Shown: positions 1-7,487 of the stretch, piece after piece
How the letters are laid out: every line of letters begins with the position of its first letter
Position numbering within the stretch: the stretch's first letter is position 1
Source of the DNA: Clostridia bacterium
Lineage (GTDB): Bacteria; Bacillota; Clostridia; Oscillospirales; CAG-272
Direction: 5' to 3'
Length of the DNA stretch: 52,283 bases
Assembly: GCA_017461945.1 (NCBI GenBank)
Contig: JAFTSB010000008.1
Location: 1-52,283, forward strand
Translations under genes and position numbers: made by a program
The notes under the pieces: model-generated
Told to the model about the DNA's origin: nothing
The model's database searches: none
What the model saw: only the letters and a program-made list of their open reading frames with translations

Positions 1-36
1 CCCGCCGAAGACGAGGAGCCCAAGGCCGAAGCGTAA
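1..36 (+). CDS. C-terminal end of an unidentified protein (partial)
   Basis: Frame 1 reads eleven codons (PAEDEEPKAEA) and a TAA stop, followed two bases later by a clear rho-independent terminator. The tail is acidic and rich in Glu and Pro. This is too little to identify the protein. The reading as a coding end rests on the in-frame stop placed directly before the terminator. Confidence 0.5.
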   Translation, partial: PAEDEEPKAEA

Positions 37-37
37 T

Positions 38-66
38 AAAAAAGCCGCACCAATGCGGCTTTTTTA
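38..66. terminator. Bidirectional intrinsic terminator
   Basis: The stem GCCGCA/TGCGGC has a four-base loop and is flanked by A and T runs. It can end the rightward gene that stops at 36 and also the leftward coat-protein genes. Confidence 0.8.
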
Positions 67-101
67 TTTTTGCAACGAAAAAATAGTACCGTTTTCGGAT
101 T

Positions 102-371
102 TTATTGACAAACCAAGCTGCCAAGCTTTTGCTTTGCCTGCATGATTTTCTGTTCCTCGGCCTTGGTTACGGAATACCAGCCGCGACTCTGCATCTCCTC
201 AAACAGCTGCTGCTGTGCCGTGTGTGTATCGCACAACAGCTCGCTGAGGCAACGCGCCACCTCGGGCGTGGCGCATTCCAGCACATAGCTATTATAGGCG
301 GATGCCAAAAACTTTTCGCTTTGCAGCAGATCGGTCATCTGCTCCTTGTCGCCGAACGTACAACAATTCAT
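102..371 (-). CDS. Spore coat protein, CotF-like
   Basis: The 89-residue product resembles the small coat F (ferritin-like helical) proteins that clostridia place in the spore coat. It is almost wholly helical in character, with heptad-like hydrophobic spacing, a Cys pair near the start (NCC) and a GWY motif near residues 65-67, which is typical of these proteins. The start is set by AAGGAGGTAAGGGT just upstream of ATG at 371. It follows the 61-codon coat-like gene at 384-569 with a 12-base gap, so the two are cotranscribed and probably form paired coat components. No sporulation-type promoter could be assigned with certainty. The family assignment comes from sequence character, not from a search. 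Confidence 0.7.
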   Translation of the reverse strand: MNCCTFGDKEQMTDLLQSEKFLASAYNSYVLECATPEVARCLSELLCDTHTAQQQLFEEMQSRGWYSVTKAEEQKIMQAKQKLGSLVCQ

Positions 372-383
372 ACCCTTACCTCC

Positions 384-569
384 TTATTTCAAATGGGAAA
401 ACAGCTCGTCAAAATGACGCTGATGGCGCTGGGCCATTTGCGTATAGCGATCCTGCAGGGCGGTGTCGCCGGTCTGCTGTGCCATATGGCAGCACTTGGC
501 AGCCAAAACGCTTTCCACCGACATCAAATCCTCCAGGGCGGTCAATTCCTTTTCTGTGATCTGTGCCAC
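384..569 (-). CDS. Small CotF-like spore coat protein
   Basis: The best start is GTG at 569, seven bases after AGGAGGGG. A longer frame back to 677 would run through the terminator of the neighbouring gene and has no ribosome site. The product has 61 residues, two helices with Glu/Leu and His/Gln-rich faces, and a Cys-Cys pair at about residue 25. It looks like the N-terminal half of a coat F helical bundle. It sits directly before the 89-residue coat protein, so it is likely its partner in the coat. This is a family-level inference; the length is shorter than most CotF proteins. Confidence 0.6.
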   Translation of the reverse strand: MAQITEKELTALEDLMSVESVLAAKCCHMAQQTGDTALQDRYTQMAQRHQRHFDELFSHLK

Positions 570-633
570 GTGATCCCCTCCTTTTCCTGTGATAAGACTA
601 TTCTTTCCCAAAATGCGCCGAATATACAAAAGA

Positions 634-664
634 AAAAGAGCTTTGCCAATGGCAAAGCTCTTTT
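634..664 (-). terminator. Intrinsic terminator after the small lipoprotein gene
   Basis: A 14-base stem (AAAAGAGCTTTGCC with its complement) and a three-base loop end in a T-rich run on the minus strand. It separates the lipoprotein gene from the downstream coat genes, so the coat genes probably have their own promoter. Confidence 0.8.
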
Positions 665-673
665 CATCATAGA

Positions 674-880
674 TCAAGAGCGGCCGGTAGAATCGGGCAT
701 GACCTTGTCGGGCATATTGGGATTAACAGACGCACTATCGTCGGGGGTCACGTGAATTTCACCCTGCTTCTGATCATCGGAGGGAGCGGGTTCCGGTTCT
801 TCATCAGGTTTGCAGGACACAAAAACCAAGCACAGGCACAGGCAGAGTGCCATCAGCAGGCAAAGGATGCTTTTTTTCAT
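674..880 (-). CDS. Small secreted lipoprotein, acidic tail
   Basis: The start is ATG at 880 (MKKSIL...), nine bases after AAAGGA; an upstream start at 898 is in frame but less well placed. The 68-residue product opens with Lys-Lys, a very hydrophobic stretch with three Cys-Leu repeats, and a lipobox-like FVSC at about residue 23, so a lipid-anchored protein is likely. The mature part is short, rich in Pro, Glu and Asp, and without a recognised domain. It is transcribed alone from a strong promoter (923-951). The function is unknown. Confidence 0.65.
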   Translation of the reverse strand: MKKSILCLLMALCLCLCLVFVSCKPDEEPEPAPSDDQKQGEIHVTPDDSASVNPNMPDKVMPDSTGRS

Positions 881-922
881 TTTCACATATCCTTTCACAC
901 AATTTGGGTATTCTTCAGTATT

Positions 923-951
923 ATTGTATCAAAACTGCTTCGGTTTGTCAA
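923..951 (-). promoter_or_regulatory. Sigma-A promoter for the small lipoprotein gene
   Basis: On the minus strand TTGACA (946-951) and TACAAT (923-928) are 17 bases apart, and the gene begins 43 bases downstream. Confidence 0.8.
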
Positions 952-1009
952 CACTTTTTTATGATTTTAGTGACTGCCTTTTTTTCACGGCCAAAAAAGT
1001 AAAAAGGGA

Positions 1010-1038
1010 TTGCCTTTTTTAGCAAAATATATTATAAT
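1010..1038 (+). promoter_or_regulatory. Candidate sigma-A promoter for the DUF2238-like gene
   Basis: TTGCCT (1010-1015) and TATAAT (1033-1038) are 17 bases apart. The expected transcript would start at about the ribosome site, giving an unusually short leader, so the exact start needs care. Confidence 0.5.
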
Positions 1039-1054
1039 AAGTAGGAGTCTAACC

Positions 1055-1861
1055 ATGAAAAAAGATCTGCAAAAAAGTCAAAAGCTTCCTCCATCCCCTA
1101 AGAGAGGCTCCCACGAGAGCAAAACGGCCTTTTATGTTTTTCTGGTGCTGCACGTGGTAACTTTGATGATTCTTGTGCGCGGTGCAATGCTGGGGCGCTC
1201 TGAAACCGTGTTCACTGCCTGTCTGGCATTGTTGTTGCTGTTGGTTCCCTCCATACTGGAAAGAAGCCTGCGTATTGAGCTGCCGAGTGCAATGGAAATC
1301 CTGGCCTATCTGTTTGTATTCGCCTCGGCCATACTGGGAGAGATCGGCAACTTTTATCAGCAGTTTCCCTTATGGGACAGTCTATTGCACGGGGCCAACG
1401 GTTTTTTGTTTGCAGCCTTTGGCTTTTGTCTGTTTGATCTGTTCGACCGCAAACGGCACAACTCCTTTTCCCTCTCCCCTGCCTTTCTTTCATTGGTGGC
1501 CTTTTCCTTTTCTATGACCATTGGCGTTTTTTGGGAATTTTTTGAGTTCGCTGCCGATCGTCTTCTTTTCACCGATATGCAAAAAGACACCCTGCAGCAC
1601 AGCATTCACTCGGTCACGCTCCCGGGGCTCCCCGGCGAAAAGGTGGCACATGTGAGCGACATCACCTCCACCGTGATCCACACCGCCTCCGGGGAAAGCA
1701 TCACCGTTGCCGGCTATCTGGACATTGGGCTTGTAGACACGATGAAGGATCTGTTGATCAATTTGGTGGGAGCCTTGATCTTTACTTTGATTGGGTATTC
1801 CCATTTCAAACACCGACAAAAGCGTTCCATTGCTGCGGGACTGATCCCCAAAGTAAAATAA
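1055..1861 (+). CDS. DUF2238 (YjdF-like) membrane protein
   Basis: The product has 268 residues, starting at ATG 1055 behind AGGAG. It has a basic N-terminus and about six hydrophobic segments: two between residues 30 and 75, two near 90-140, one near 150-180 and a last one near 235-260. Motifs of the family are visible: LLHGANG after the third helix, GVFWEFFEFAAD in the middle, and DTMKDLLINLVGA near the end. The conserved acidic and His residues lie at membrane borders. The reaction or substrate of the family is not known. It precedes trkA by about 90 bases and may be partly cotranscribed with it. Confidence 0.75.
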   Translation: MKKDLQKSQKLPPSPKRGSHESKTAFYVFLVLHVVTLMILVRGAMLGRSETVFTACLALLLLLVPSILERSLRIELPSAMEILAYLFVFASAILGEIGNFYQQFPLWDSLLHGANGFLFAAFGFCLFDLFDRKRHNSFSLSPAFLSLVAFSFSMTIGVFWEFFEFAADRLLFTDMQKDTLQHSIHSVTLPGLPGEKVAHVSDITSTVIHTASGESITVAGYLDIGLVDTMKDLLINLVGALIFTLIGYSHFKHRQKRSIAAGLIPKVK

Positions 1862-1877
1862 CGTTAAGTATAAAAAA

Positions 1878-1895
1878 TCACAATACGTATTGTGA
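1878..1895. promoter_or_regulatory. 18-base perfect palindrome upstream of trkA
   Basis: TCACAATACGTATTGTGA reads the same on both strands. It lies 27 to 60 bases before the two possible trkA starts. It has no T run, so it is not a terminator, and a dimeric regulator site is the simplest reading. Confidence 0.5.
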
Positions 1896-1955
1896 AATCG
1901 CATTCAGAAAGGTACAAATAGCATGAAGATCTCCCGTGTCAAGTCCGAGGGCGGT

Positions 1956-3311
1956 ATGAACATCATTATCGTTGGCTGCGGCAAGATCGGTCAGAATCTG
2001 GCCGAGCAACTCAACGAGCAGGGCAACAATATCACGGTGGTTGACATTTCCCCCGAAAAGGTACAGGAGGTGTCCACACGGCTGGACGTTATGGGCGTGG
2101 TGGGCAACGGCGCCACCCACGCGATCCAGCAGGATGCCGGCATTGAGCAGGCCGATCTGCTGATTGCCGTTACCGGATCGGACGAATTGAATCTGCTTTG
2201 CTGTATTGTAGCCAAAAAATCCAGCGACTGCCACGTTATCGCCCGTGTGAAGCAGCCCGAATACAGCACCGAAAGCGCCTATCTCCAGCAGGAGTTGGGG
2301 CTGGCTATGGCCATCAACCCCCAGTATGCCGCCGCCGAGGAGATCGCCCGCGTACTCCGCTTCCCTTCTGCTATGAAGATCGACACTTTTGCCGATGGAC
2401 GTGTGGAGTTGGTCAAATTCCGCTTGCCTGAAAATAGCCCCTTGGTGGGCATGTCGGTGCGCGATGTGGTATCTCGCTTACACTGCGATGTGCTGATCTG
2501 CACCGTAGAGCGTGAGGACGAGGCGCTGATCGCTAAAGGCGACCTGACCTTTAAGGGCAAGGACGTAATCTCGCTGGTGGCCTCTCCCAAAAACGCAGCT
2601 CATTTCTTTTCTAAAATCGGATACCGCACCCACTCCGTCAAGGATGTGATCATCGCCGGCGGCGGCAAGACCGCCCATTATCTTTGTGAAATGCTGCTGC
2701 GCGACGGCATTGCCGTCAAGATCATTGAAAAAGAAACCAAGGTCTGTGAGGACCTGTGTGCGCAATTCCCCTCTGCCACCATCATCCACGGCAACGCCGG
2801 CGATCAGGAGATTCTCGCCGAGGAGGGATTGGCCGACGCCGGTGCCTTTGTGGCCCTGACCAATATGGACGAGGAAAATATTCTGCTGTCGCTGTATGCC
2901 AAGCGTGTTTTCCACGGCAAGCTGGTCACCAAGATCAACCGTTTTGATTTTTCAGATGTGGTGACACATTTGGATCTGGATTCCATTATTTACCCCAAAA
3001 ATATCGCCTCCGACGTGATCGTGCGCTACGTACGCGCCATGAAGAACACCATCGGCTCTAATGTAGAGACCCTCTACAACATCATTAAGGGCAAGGTCGA
3101 AGCCTCGGAATTCATCGTTAAAGAGGGCTCGGCCATCACCGGAAAGCCCCTAATGGAGCTGGCTTTTAAGGAAAACGTGCTGATTGCCTCGATCCTGCGC
3201 GGCAAAAAGGTGCTGATCCCCCGTGGCCACGACACCATCGAGCCCGGCGATCACGTGGTGATTGTTTCGGCCCTGACCGGTCTGCACGACATTACCGACG
3301 TGCTGAAATGA
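1956..3311 (+). CDS. trkA: Trk potassium uptake regulator TrkA
   Basis: This is the cytoplasmic nucleotide-binding subunit that gates the TrkH potassium channel. The 451 residues form two RCK repeats. The first opens with the Rossmann loop GCGKIG and the second, near residue 220, with GGGKTA; each is followed by a TrkA-C domain, the last ending in GDHVVIV. The start at 1956 (MNIIIVGCGKIG) agrees with the family and has GAGGG five bases upstream. An in-frame ATG at 1923 with a weaker AAAGG would add eleven residues. trkH follows after seven bases, so the two form one transcript. An 18-base palindrome lies upstream and may be an operator. Confidence 0.92.
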   Translation: MNIIIVGCGKIGQNLAEQLNEQGNNITVVDISPEKVQEVSTRLDVMGVVGNGATHAIQQDAGIEQADLLIAVTGSDELNLLCCIVAKKSSDCHVIARVKQPEYSTESAYLQQELGLAMAINPQYAAAEEIARVLRFPSAMKIDTFADGRVELVKFRLPENSPLVGMSVRDVVSRLHCDVLICTVEREDEALIAKGDLTFKGKDVISLVASPKNAAHFFSKIGYRTHSVKDVIIAGGGKTAHYLCEMLLRDGIAVKIIEKETKVCEDLCAQFPSATIIHGNAGDQEILAEEGLADAGAFVALTNMDEENILLSLYAKRVFHGKLVTKINRFDFSDVVTHLDLDSIIYPKNIASDVIVRYVRAMKNTIGSNVETLYNIIKGKVEASEFIVKEGSAITGKPLMELAFKENVLIASILRGKKVLIPRGHDTIEPGDHVVIVSALTGLHDITDVLK

Positions 3312-3318
3312 GGTGTCC

Positions 3319-4752
3319 ATGAATTATCGTATGATCACCTACATCCTTGGATGGATCCTGCTGTTTGAAGCGGCCTTTCTGCTGTTCCCCACCGTTACGG
3401 CTCTTGCCTTTGGCGAGGAGGCCATCAAAGCGTTTCTGCTGACCATCGCCATCTGCGTACTGGCCAGCGCGCTGCTGATCTTCCGCAAGCCCAAGCATAA
3501 GGAGTTACGCTCCCGCGATGGCTTTGTCATCGTGTCTCTCAGCTGGATTGTGCTCAGTCTTTTCGGCGCTCTGCCCTTTATGTTCACCGGTGTCACCACC
3601 TCCTATGTGGATGCCCTTTTTGAAACCGTTTCGGGATTTACCACCACCGGCGCTTCTATTTTGCCGGATGTGGAGGTCATTCCGTATTCCATCCGCATGT
3701 GGCGTTCCTTTACCCACTGGGTGGGTGGCATGGGCGTTCTGGTCTTTATTATGGCCTTTCTGCCTCTGAGCGGTGGCCGTAATATGCACATTATGAAGGC
3801 CGAAAGCCCGGGCCCCTCGGTCAGCAAGCTGGTGCCCCGTGTGCGTACCACAGCTTTGCTCCTTTACGGCATATATTTTGTTTTGACCGTAATTTTATTT
3901 GTTTTGATGCTGTGTGGCGGAATGAACGTATTCGAAGCCCTTTGCACCGCTTTTGGTACCGCCGGCACCGGTGGTTTTGGCTTTTACAATAGCAGCATGG
4001 GCAGCTTTTCGCCCTTTTTACAGGTCACGATTGGCGTGTTTATGCTGATTTTTGCCATTAACTTTGAGTCTTATTTTGCCTTGCTACAACGCAGATGGCG
4101 AGATATTTTCACCACCGAGGTCGTTACCTTTTTGCTGATCGTGGCCGGTGCCGTGGGCATCATTACGTTCAATCTCTACAGCTCCTTTGGTTCTGTTTCT
4201 GAGGCTATGCGTCACGCCTTCTTTACCGTCTCCTCCCTCATTTCTACCACAGGTTTTTCCACGGTGGACTTTGACCTGTGGCCAGAGCTTTCTAAAACGG
4301 TGCTGTTTTTTCTGTTCTTTATCGGTGCTTGCGCAGGTAGCACAGGCGGCGGTGTAAAGGTATCGCGTATTGTTCTTTTATTCAAGGGCATTGCCAGAGA
4401 GATCCGTTGCTCTATTCACCCCAAGCAGGTCAAACGGATCACTGTGGACGGGAAAACCGTGGAGCAATCCACCGTGAATTCGGTCTTTATCTTCTTTGCC
4501 TGTTATGTTATTATATTCGGCTTCTCGTTGCTGATCCTTTCCCTGGACGGTGCGAATTTTTTGACCAATTTCTCTGCCGTCGCCACCACCATTGGAAATG
4601 TAGGTCCCGGCTTTGCAGGTGTTGGCCCCACCCGTAACTTTGCATTCTTCTCTCCCCTTTCCAAGCTGGTACTGATCTTTAATATGCTGGCCGGGCGCTT
4701 GGAGCTGTTTCCCATGTTGCTGCTCTTTTCGCCTGTTACCTGGAAAAAGTAA
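3319..4752 (+). CDS. trkH: Trk potassium transporter membrane subunit TrkH
   Basis: This is the membrane channel subunit for K+ uptake, paired with TrkA encoded just upstream. The 477 residues carry about ten hydrophobic helices and the four pore loops of the TrkH/KtrB family: SGFTTTGAS, GTAGTGGFG, LISTTGFSTVDF and ATTIGNVGPG. A GACAGSTGGGVKVSR motif near residue 340 is also typical. The true start is ATG 3319 after GAGG, not the GTG two codons earlier. Length is normal for the family. A bidirectional terminator at 4785-4822 ends the transcript. Confidence 0.93.
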   Translation: MNYRMITYILGWILLFEAAFLLFPTVTALAFGEEAIKAFLLTIAICVLASALLIFRKPKHKELRSRDGFVIVSLSWIVLSLFGALPFMFTGVTTSYVDALFETVSGFTTTGASILPDVEVIPYSIRMWRSFTHWVGGMGVLVFIMAFLPLSGGRNMHIMKAESPGPSVSKLVPRVRTTALLLYGIYFVLTVILFVLMLCGGMNVFEALCTAFGTAGTGGFGFYNSSMGSFSPFLQVTIGVFMLIFAINFESYFALLQRRWRDIFTTEVVTFLLIVAGAVGIITFNLYSSFGSVSEAMRHAFFTVSSLISTTGFSTVDFDLWPELSKTVLFFLFFIGACAGSTGGGVKVSRIVLLFKGIAREIRCSIHPKQVKRITVDGKTVEQSTVNSVFIFFACYVIIFGFSLLILSLDGANFLTNFSAVATTIGNVGPGFAGVGPTRNFAFFSPLSKLVLIFNMLAGRLELFPMLLLFSPVTWKK

Positions 4753-4784
4753 AAAACAGCTCTACGTATTCACTTTTTTAAAAC

Positions 4785-4822
4785 AAACAGAGGGGAAGCC
4801 CGTGGGCTTCCCCTCTGTTTTC
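4785..4822. terminator. Bidirectional terminator between trkH and the metallophosphoesterase
   Basis: A perfect 17-base stem (AAACAGAGGGGAAGCCC with its complement) with A and T runs on both sides ends the two converging genes. Confidence 0.9.
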
Positions 4823-5677
4823 TTACTTGGAAAATCCGGTTTGATACATATCCTGATAGCCATAAGGATGCTCTACGGTCTTCTCCTCAAAAACGATGGT
4901 ATTGGCAGGTGTGATGTAGCGGGAGGTCAGCATGCCGTCCTCCAGAATCAGATCGCGAAAGCCCCACATGGAGTTCATAGGCGGGCCATTTTTGCCGTTG
5001 TTGTAGGAGTATTGCCCCGTGTATAGCAAAGCCTTGTTGCCCCATTCCTCCCCAAGCTCCACCACGTTGGAGCGGTGAACGTGACCGCCGAACAAGCACA
5101 GGATGCGATCCTCCTGCGCCACCAATTGGCGAAAGGCGTCGCTCTCGCGAGACGGCTCAAAATGATGGGCGCACAGAATTACTTTTTTATCCGGATGCTT
5201 GGCCATTTCCCTGCGGACAAAATCCACATCGGTACCACAGTAGGTACCGTCGCTATGCACGGTGGGATCCAGATTAGCACCAAAGGTATCCGGAAGGATG
5301 AACAGCACATCTCCCACCGCCAGTGCATCGGTACGGGCAAAGCCGGTCAACTCGTGCCACAGCACGTTGCCGTACTGCTCGTGATTACCGGCAATGGCGG
5401 CCATGGGAATATTCAGCTCCTTTAGACGGGTGATAACGCGGTCTGCGAACACCTTGGTATTGCTGCGGCCCTCGGTCAACCAGCAGCCCTTGATATTCCA
5501 TTTCCAATGGTCCAAGGAATAATCGCCCAAAAGCAGCAGGGCTTCAAAGGGCTCCTTTTCGTATTCCTCACGCACGTGGCGCACAAAGCGCTCCATACGT
5601 TCCTCGGTGGATACGCCATACCATTCCAAATGACACCAATGGGTATCAGAGGCGATCAAAAAACGTTTGCGACTCAT
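4823..5677 (-). CDS. Calcineurin-like metallophosphoesterase
   Basis: The product has 284 residues with the metal-ligand motifs in order: SDTH at about residue 10, GDYSLDH near 51, GNHEQYG near 97, CAHHFEPS near 168 and GGHVHRS near 197. It belongs to the two-metal phosphoesterase fold that hydrolyses phosphodiesters or phosphomonoesters; the substrate cannot be read from sequence. There is no signal peptide, so it acts in the cytoplasm. The start ATG at 5677 has AAGGAG upstream. It is transcribed alone from its own promoter (5725-5752), whose start region carries an inverted repeat. Confidence 0.85.
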   Translation of the reverse strand: MSRKRFLIASDTHWCHLEWYGVSTEERMERFVRHVREEYEKEPFEALLLLGDYSLDHWKWNIKGCWLTEGRSNTKVFADRVITRLKELNIPMAAIAGNHEQYGNVLWHELTGFARTDALAVGDVLFILPDTFGANLDPTVHSDGTYCGTDVDFVRREMAKHPDKKVILCAHHFEPSRESDAFRQLVAQEDRILCLFGGHVHRSNVVELGEEWGNKALLYTGQYSYNNGKNGPPMNSMWGFRDLILEDGMLTSRYITPANTIVFEEKTVEHPYGYQDMYQTGFSK

Positions 5678-5702
5678 TTTTATGCTCCTTTTGAAAGAGT
5701 GG

Positions 5703-5721
5703 AAGGGATCACAGATCCCTT
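5703..5721. repeat. Inverted repeat at the transcription start of the metallophosphoesterase gene
   Basis: AAGGGATC and its complement are separated by three bases and lie just after the -10 box of the minus-strand promoter, at about +1 to +16. It may be an operator or a 5' hairpin. Confidence 0.5.
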
Positions 5722-5724
5722 TTT

Positions 5725-5752
5725 ATTATAGCAAATGCCGCGCAAAAGTCAA
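5725..5752 (-). promoter_or_regulatory. Sigma-A promoter for the metallophosphoesterase gene
   Basis: On the minus strand TTGACT (5747-5752) and TATAAT (5725-5730) are 16 bases apart. Confidence 0.75.
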
Positions 5753-5760
5753 GCAAGGAC

Positions 5761-5789
5761 TTGCAAATATACAGCGAGCATGATATGAT
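5761..5789 (+). promoter_or_regulatory. Sigma-A promoter for the unknown gene at 5820
   Basis: TTGCAA (5761-5766) and TATGAT (5784-5789) are 17 bases apart, divergent from the promoter at 5725-5752. Confidence 0.65.
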
Positions 5790-5819
5790 AGAGGTATATT
5801 TGTACGGAGGGTAAACACT

Positions 5820-6764
5820 GTGGCGAACCTGTACTATGCCGATCGGATCGGAGAGATCGACGGTACAAAAAACAAGTTTCCAGAAAACTTATATCTACTG
5901 GACGACAGCTTTCACGTATTGGGAGTGCGAGAGGCTACCAACCCCGAGCGCCCTTGCCTGCGGCAGGGCGATGACTTTTTTGCTGCGTTCCCCCTGGATC
6001 CGGCAGAGGGAAACACGCTATCCCGCGCCTTGCGCTCTTTGCTGGGAGATTCCCTTTTGCTGGAGGCCGGCGGCCGCCCTGTTCTGATCGTCACCGCATT
6101 TTTTGCTCGCACCAGGACGCTGTTGGCCGTAGTACCGGAGAAGGAATTGATCCCCGTACTGGATTGTGCCGCCCATTGGGCAGATATATTGAGCGAAATG
6201 CACCTGCAATTTTCCTTGAATATGCTGGCGCGTAAATCCAAGGAGTGCTGCGAGAGCGATTATAGAACGCTCACCGGCTGGCTGCAGCGCATACAAAGCC
6301 CCGTGTTTGCACAGACGCTGACCAATCAAGGGGCTGAAGGCATCATTGCTGCTATCGCTTATCGGTTAGGAGCTGTTGCCTCGCTTTGCGGCTGTCGGCT
6401 CTCCTACGATCTGAAGGGGCTGGGGTATACGATGCTCCCTTCTGACAATATGGATCTGCTGACCGGCTTGGCCTTTTCGGTATTTATGGCCATCCGCCGC
6501 ATTGCAAGAGATCAGCAGGCTGTGATCGAGGCAGACCGCATCTATACCGACGACCCTATGCTGTATGTGATCTTTCACCGTATCCCAGACGATAGCCCCG
6601 TGGTCGAGCTGGAGGGATTGATCCATCGCGCTTCCACCACCGGCGAGACTCTATGTATGTACGACGATCCCAAAGGAACCGATATGTGCTATATCCAGTT
6701 TTCCTTTTTCCCCAAGGAGCTATCGGCACAAGGGATCAAGCATCCTCAGATCTATCGTTATTAA
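5820..6764 (+). CDS. Unknown conserved-type protein, 314 residues
   Basis: The start is GTG at 5820, eight bases after GGAGGG, downstream of a sigma-A promoter. I do not recognise the family. The protein is soluble, without a signal peptide or membrane helix. It has two halves: residues 1-120 with a strand-rich core around VLIVTAFFARTRTLLAVVPEKE, and residues 125-314, mostly helical, with a Cys pair (ECCESDY) near 141 and a stretch AIAYRLGAVASLCGCRLSYD near 175-200. The layout vaguely recalls a sensory domain followed by a degenerate kinase-like fold, but no ATP-binding motif is seen. It is transcribed alone. An AT-rich element follows the stop. Confidence 0.7.
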   Translation: MANLYYADRIGEIDGTKNKFPENLYLLDDSFHVLGVREATNPERPCLRQGDDFFAAFPLDPAEGNTLSRALRSLLGDSLLLEAGGRPVLIVTAFFARTRTLLAVVPEKELIPVLDCAAHWADILSEMHLQFSLNMLARKSKECCESDYRTLTGWLQRIQSPVFAQTLTNQGAEGIIAAIAYRLGAVASLCGCRLSYDLKGLGYTMLPSDNMDLLTGLAFSVFMAIRRIARDQQAVIEADRIYTDDPMLYVIFHRIPDDSPVVELEGLIHRASTTGETLCMYDDPKGTDMCYIQFSFFPKELSAQGIKHPQIYRY

Positions 6765-6766
6765 AA

Positions 6767-6793
6767 ATTTCCATTTTTACATACATATTTTCC
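6767..6793 (+). repeat. AT-rich element, copy A
   Basis: A 27-base element with TTTCCATTTTT near its start and ATTTTCC at its end begins three bases after the stop of the gene at 5820. A second copy with about 22 matching bases lies at 22922-22948. Confidence 0.4.
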
Positions 6794-6888
6794 AATTTTT
6801 ATATAATGATATTTCAAATTTCGTTCTATACTTTTTAATATTGGCGGTTTTTGCACAAATTTGGCCGATTTTCAAAATCCATGAAAAA

Positions 6889-6919
6889 GAAAACACCCGA
6901 GCAACGCTCGGGTGTTTTC
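6889..6919 (-). terminator. Terminator of the lipoprotein gene at 6932
   Basis: A 13-base stem AAAACACCCGAGC and its complement with a three-base loop, followed on the minus strand by a T run. Confidence 0.85.
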
Positions 6920-6931
6920 TATGTTGGTTAA

Positions 6932-7315
6932 TTAGTCGACCTTCTTGTAGGTAACAAGACCGATCTTAATGGTATCGTTTTCTTTGTCGATTTCGAAATC
7001 GTAGGTGCCCTCAACAGACTTGGTGTCGTCGTTCTCATCTTCAAAGCTGAACTTGATGTCCATGGTATCATCATCGTTCTCGATGATCTCGTACTTACCC
7101 TCGTAGGTTCTGGTCTTGGACTGGCCGAGTACCTCGCCTTCCATAGTCACGGTAACTTTGCCAAAAGAACCGAACTCGTAAGTGGTAGAGGTCTTAGCCA
7201 AACCGATGTCGAGCTCTGCCTTATAGGCGCCGCTAACCTTACCGCAGGAAGCGAGGGTTGCGCAAAGCATCACTGCAACGAGAGTGAGGCAAAGAATGCG
7301 TACAAACTTTTTCAT
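6932..7315 (-). CDS. Lipoprotein of unknown function
   Basis: The start ATG at 7315 has GGAGG upstream. The 127-residue product has a classical lipoprotein signal: Lys-Lys, a hydrophobic core, and lipobox LASC with the lipidated Cys at about residue 25. The mature part is rich in beta-strand-like alternation (TTYEFGSFGKVTVTM; YEGKYEII; KSVEGTYDF) and in Asp/Glu, resembling small lipocalin-like lipoproteins of clostridia in which each strand pair ends in a Gly-Thr-Tyr turn. It is probably anchored on the outer face of the membrane. It has its own promoter and terminator. The role is unknown. Confidence 0.75.
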   Translation of the reverse strand: MKKFVRILCLTLVAVMLCATLASCGKVSGAYKAELDIGLAKTSTTYEFGSFGKVTVTMEGEVLGQSKTRTYEGKYEIIENDDDTMDIKFSFEDENDDTKSVEGTYDFEIDKENDTIKIGLVTYKKVD

Positions 7316-7352
7316 TTTTGTTTCCTCCATTGAAGTTTTTTGGGGTACTGTC

Positions 7353-7381
7353 ATTATATCACGCTCCCCTCAAAAAAGCAA
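7353..7381 (-). promoter_or_regulatory. Sigma-A promoter for the lipoprotein gene at 6932
   Basis: On the minus strand TTGCTT (7376-7381) and TATAAT (7353-7358) are 17 bases apart. Confidence 0.75.
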
Positions 7382-7487
7382 CACTTTTTCATAAAAAAGA
7401 CGAAATTTTGTAAACAAATCAGAAGGAATTGTCACATGTTATTCTTTGTTCGGCCACAAAGCAAGCAGATTTGTCTGCGGTTGACTG

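Noticed and set aside
570-677. 36-residue extension of the coat-like protein at 384-569
   Set aside because: It would start before the terminator of the neighbouring gene and has no ribosome site, while GTG at 569 has AGGAGGGG.
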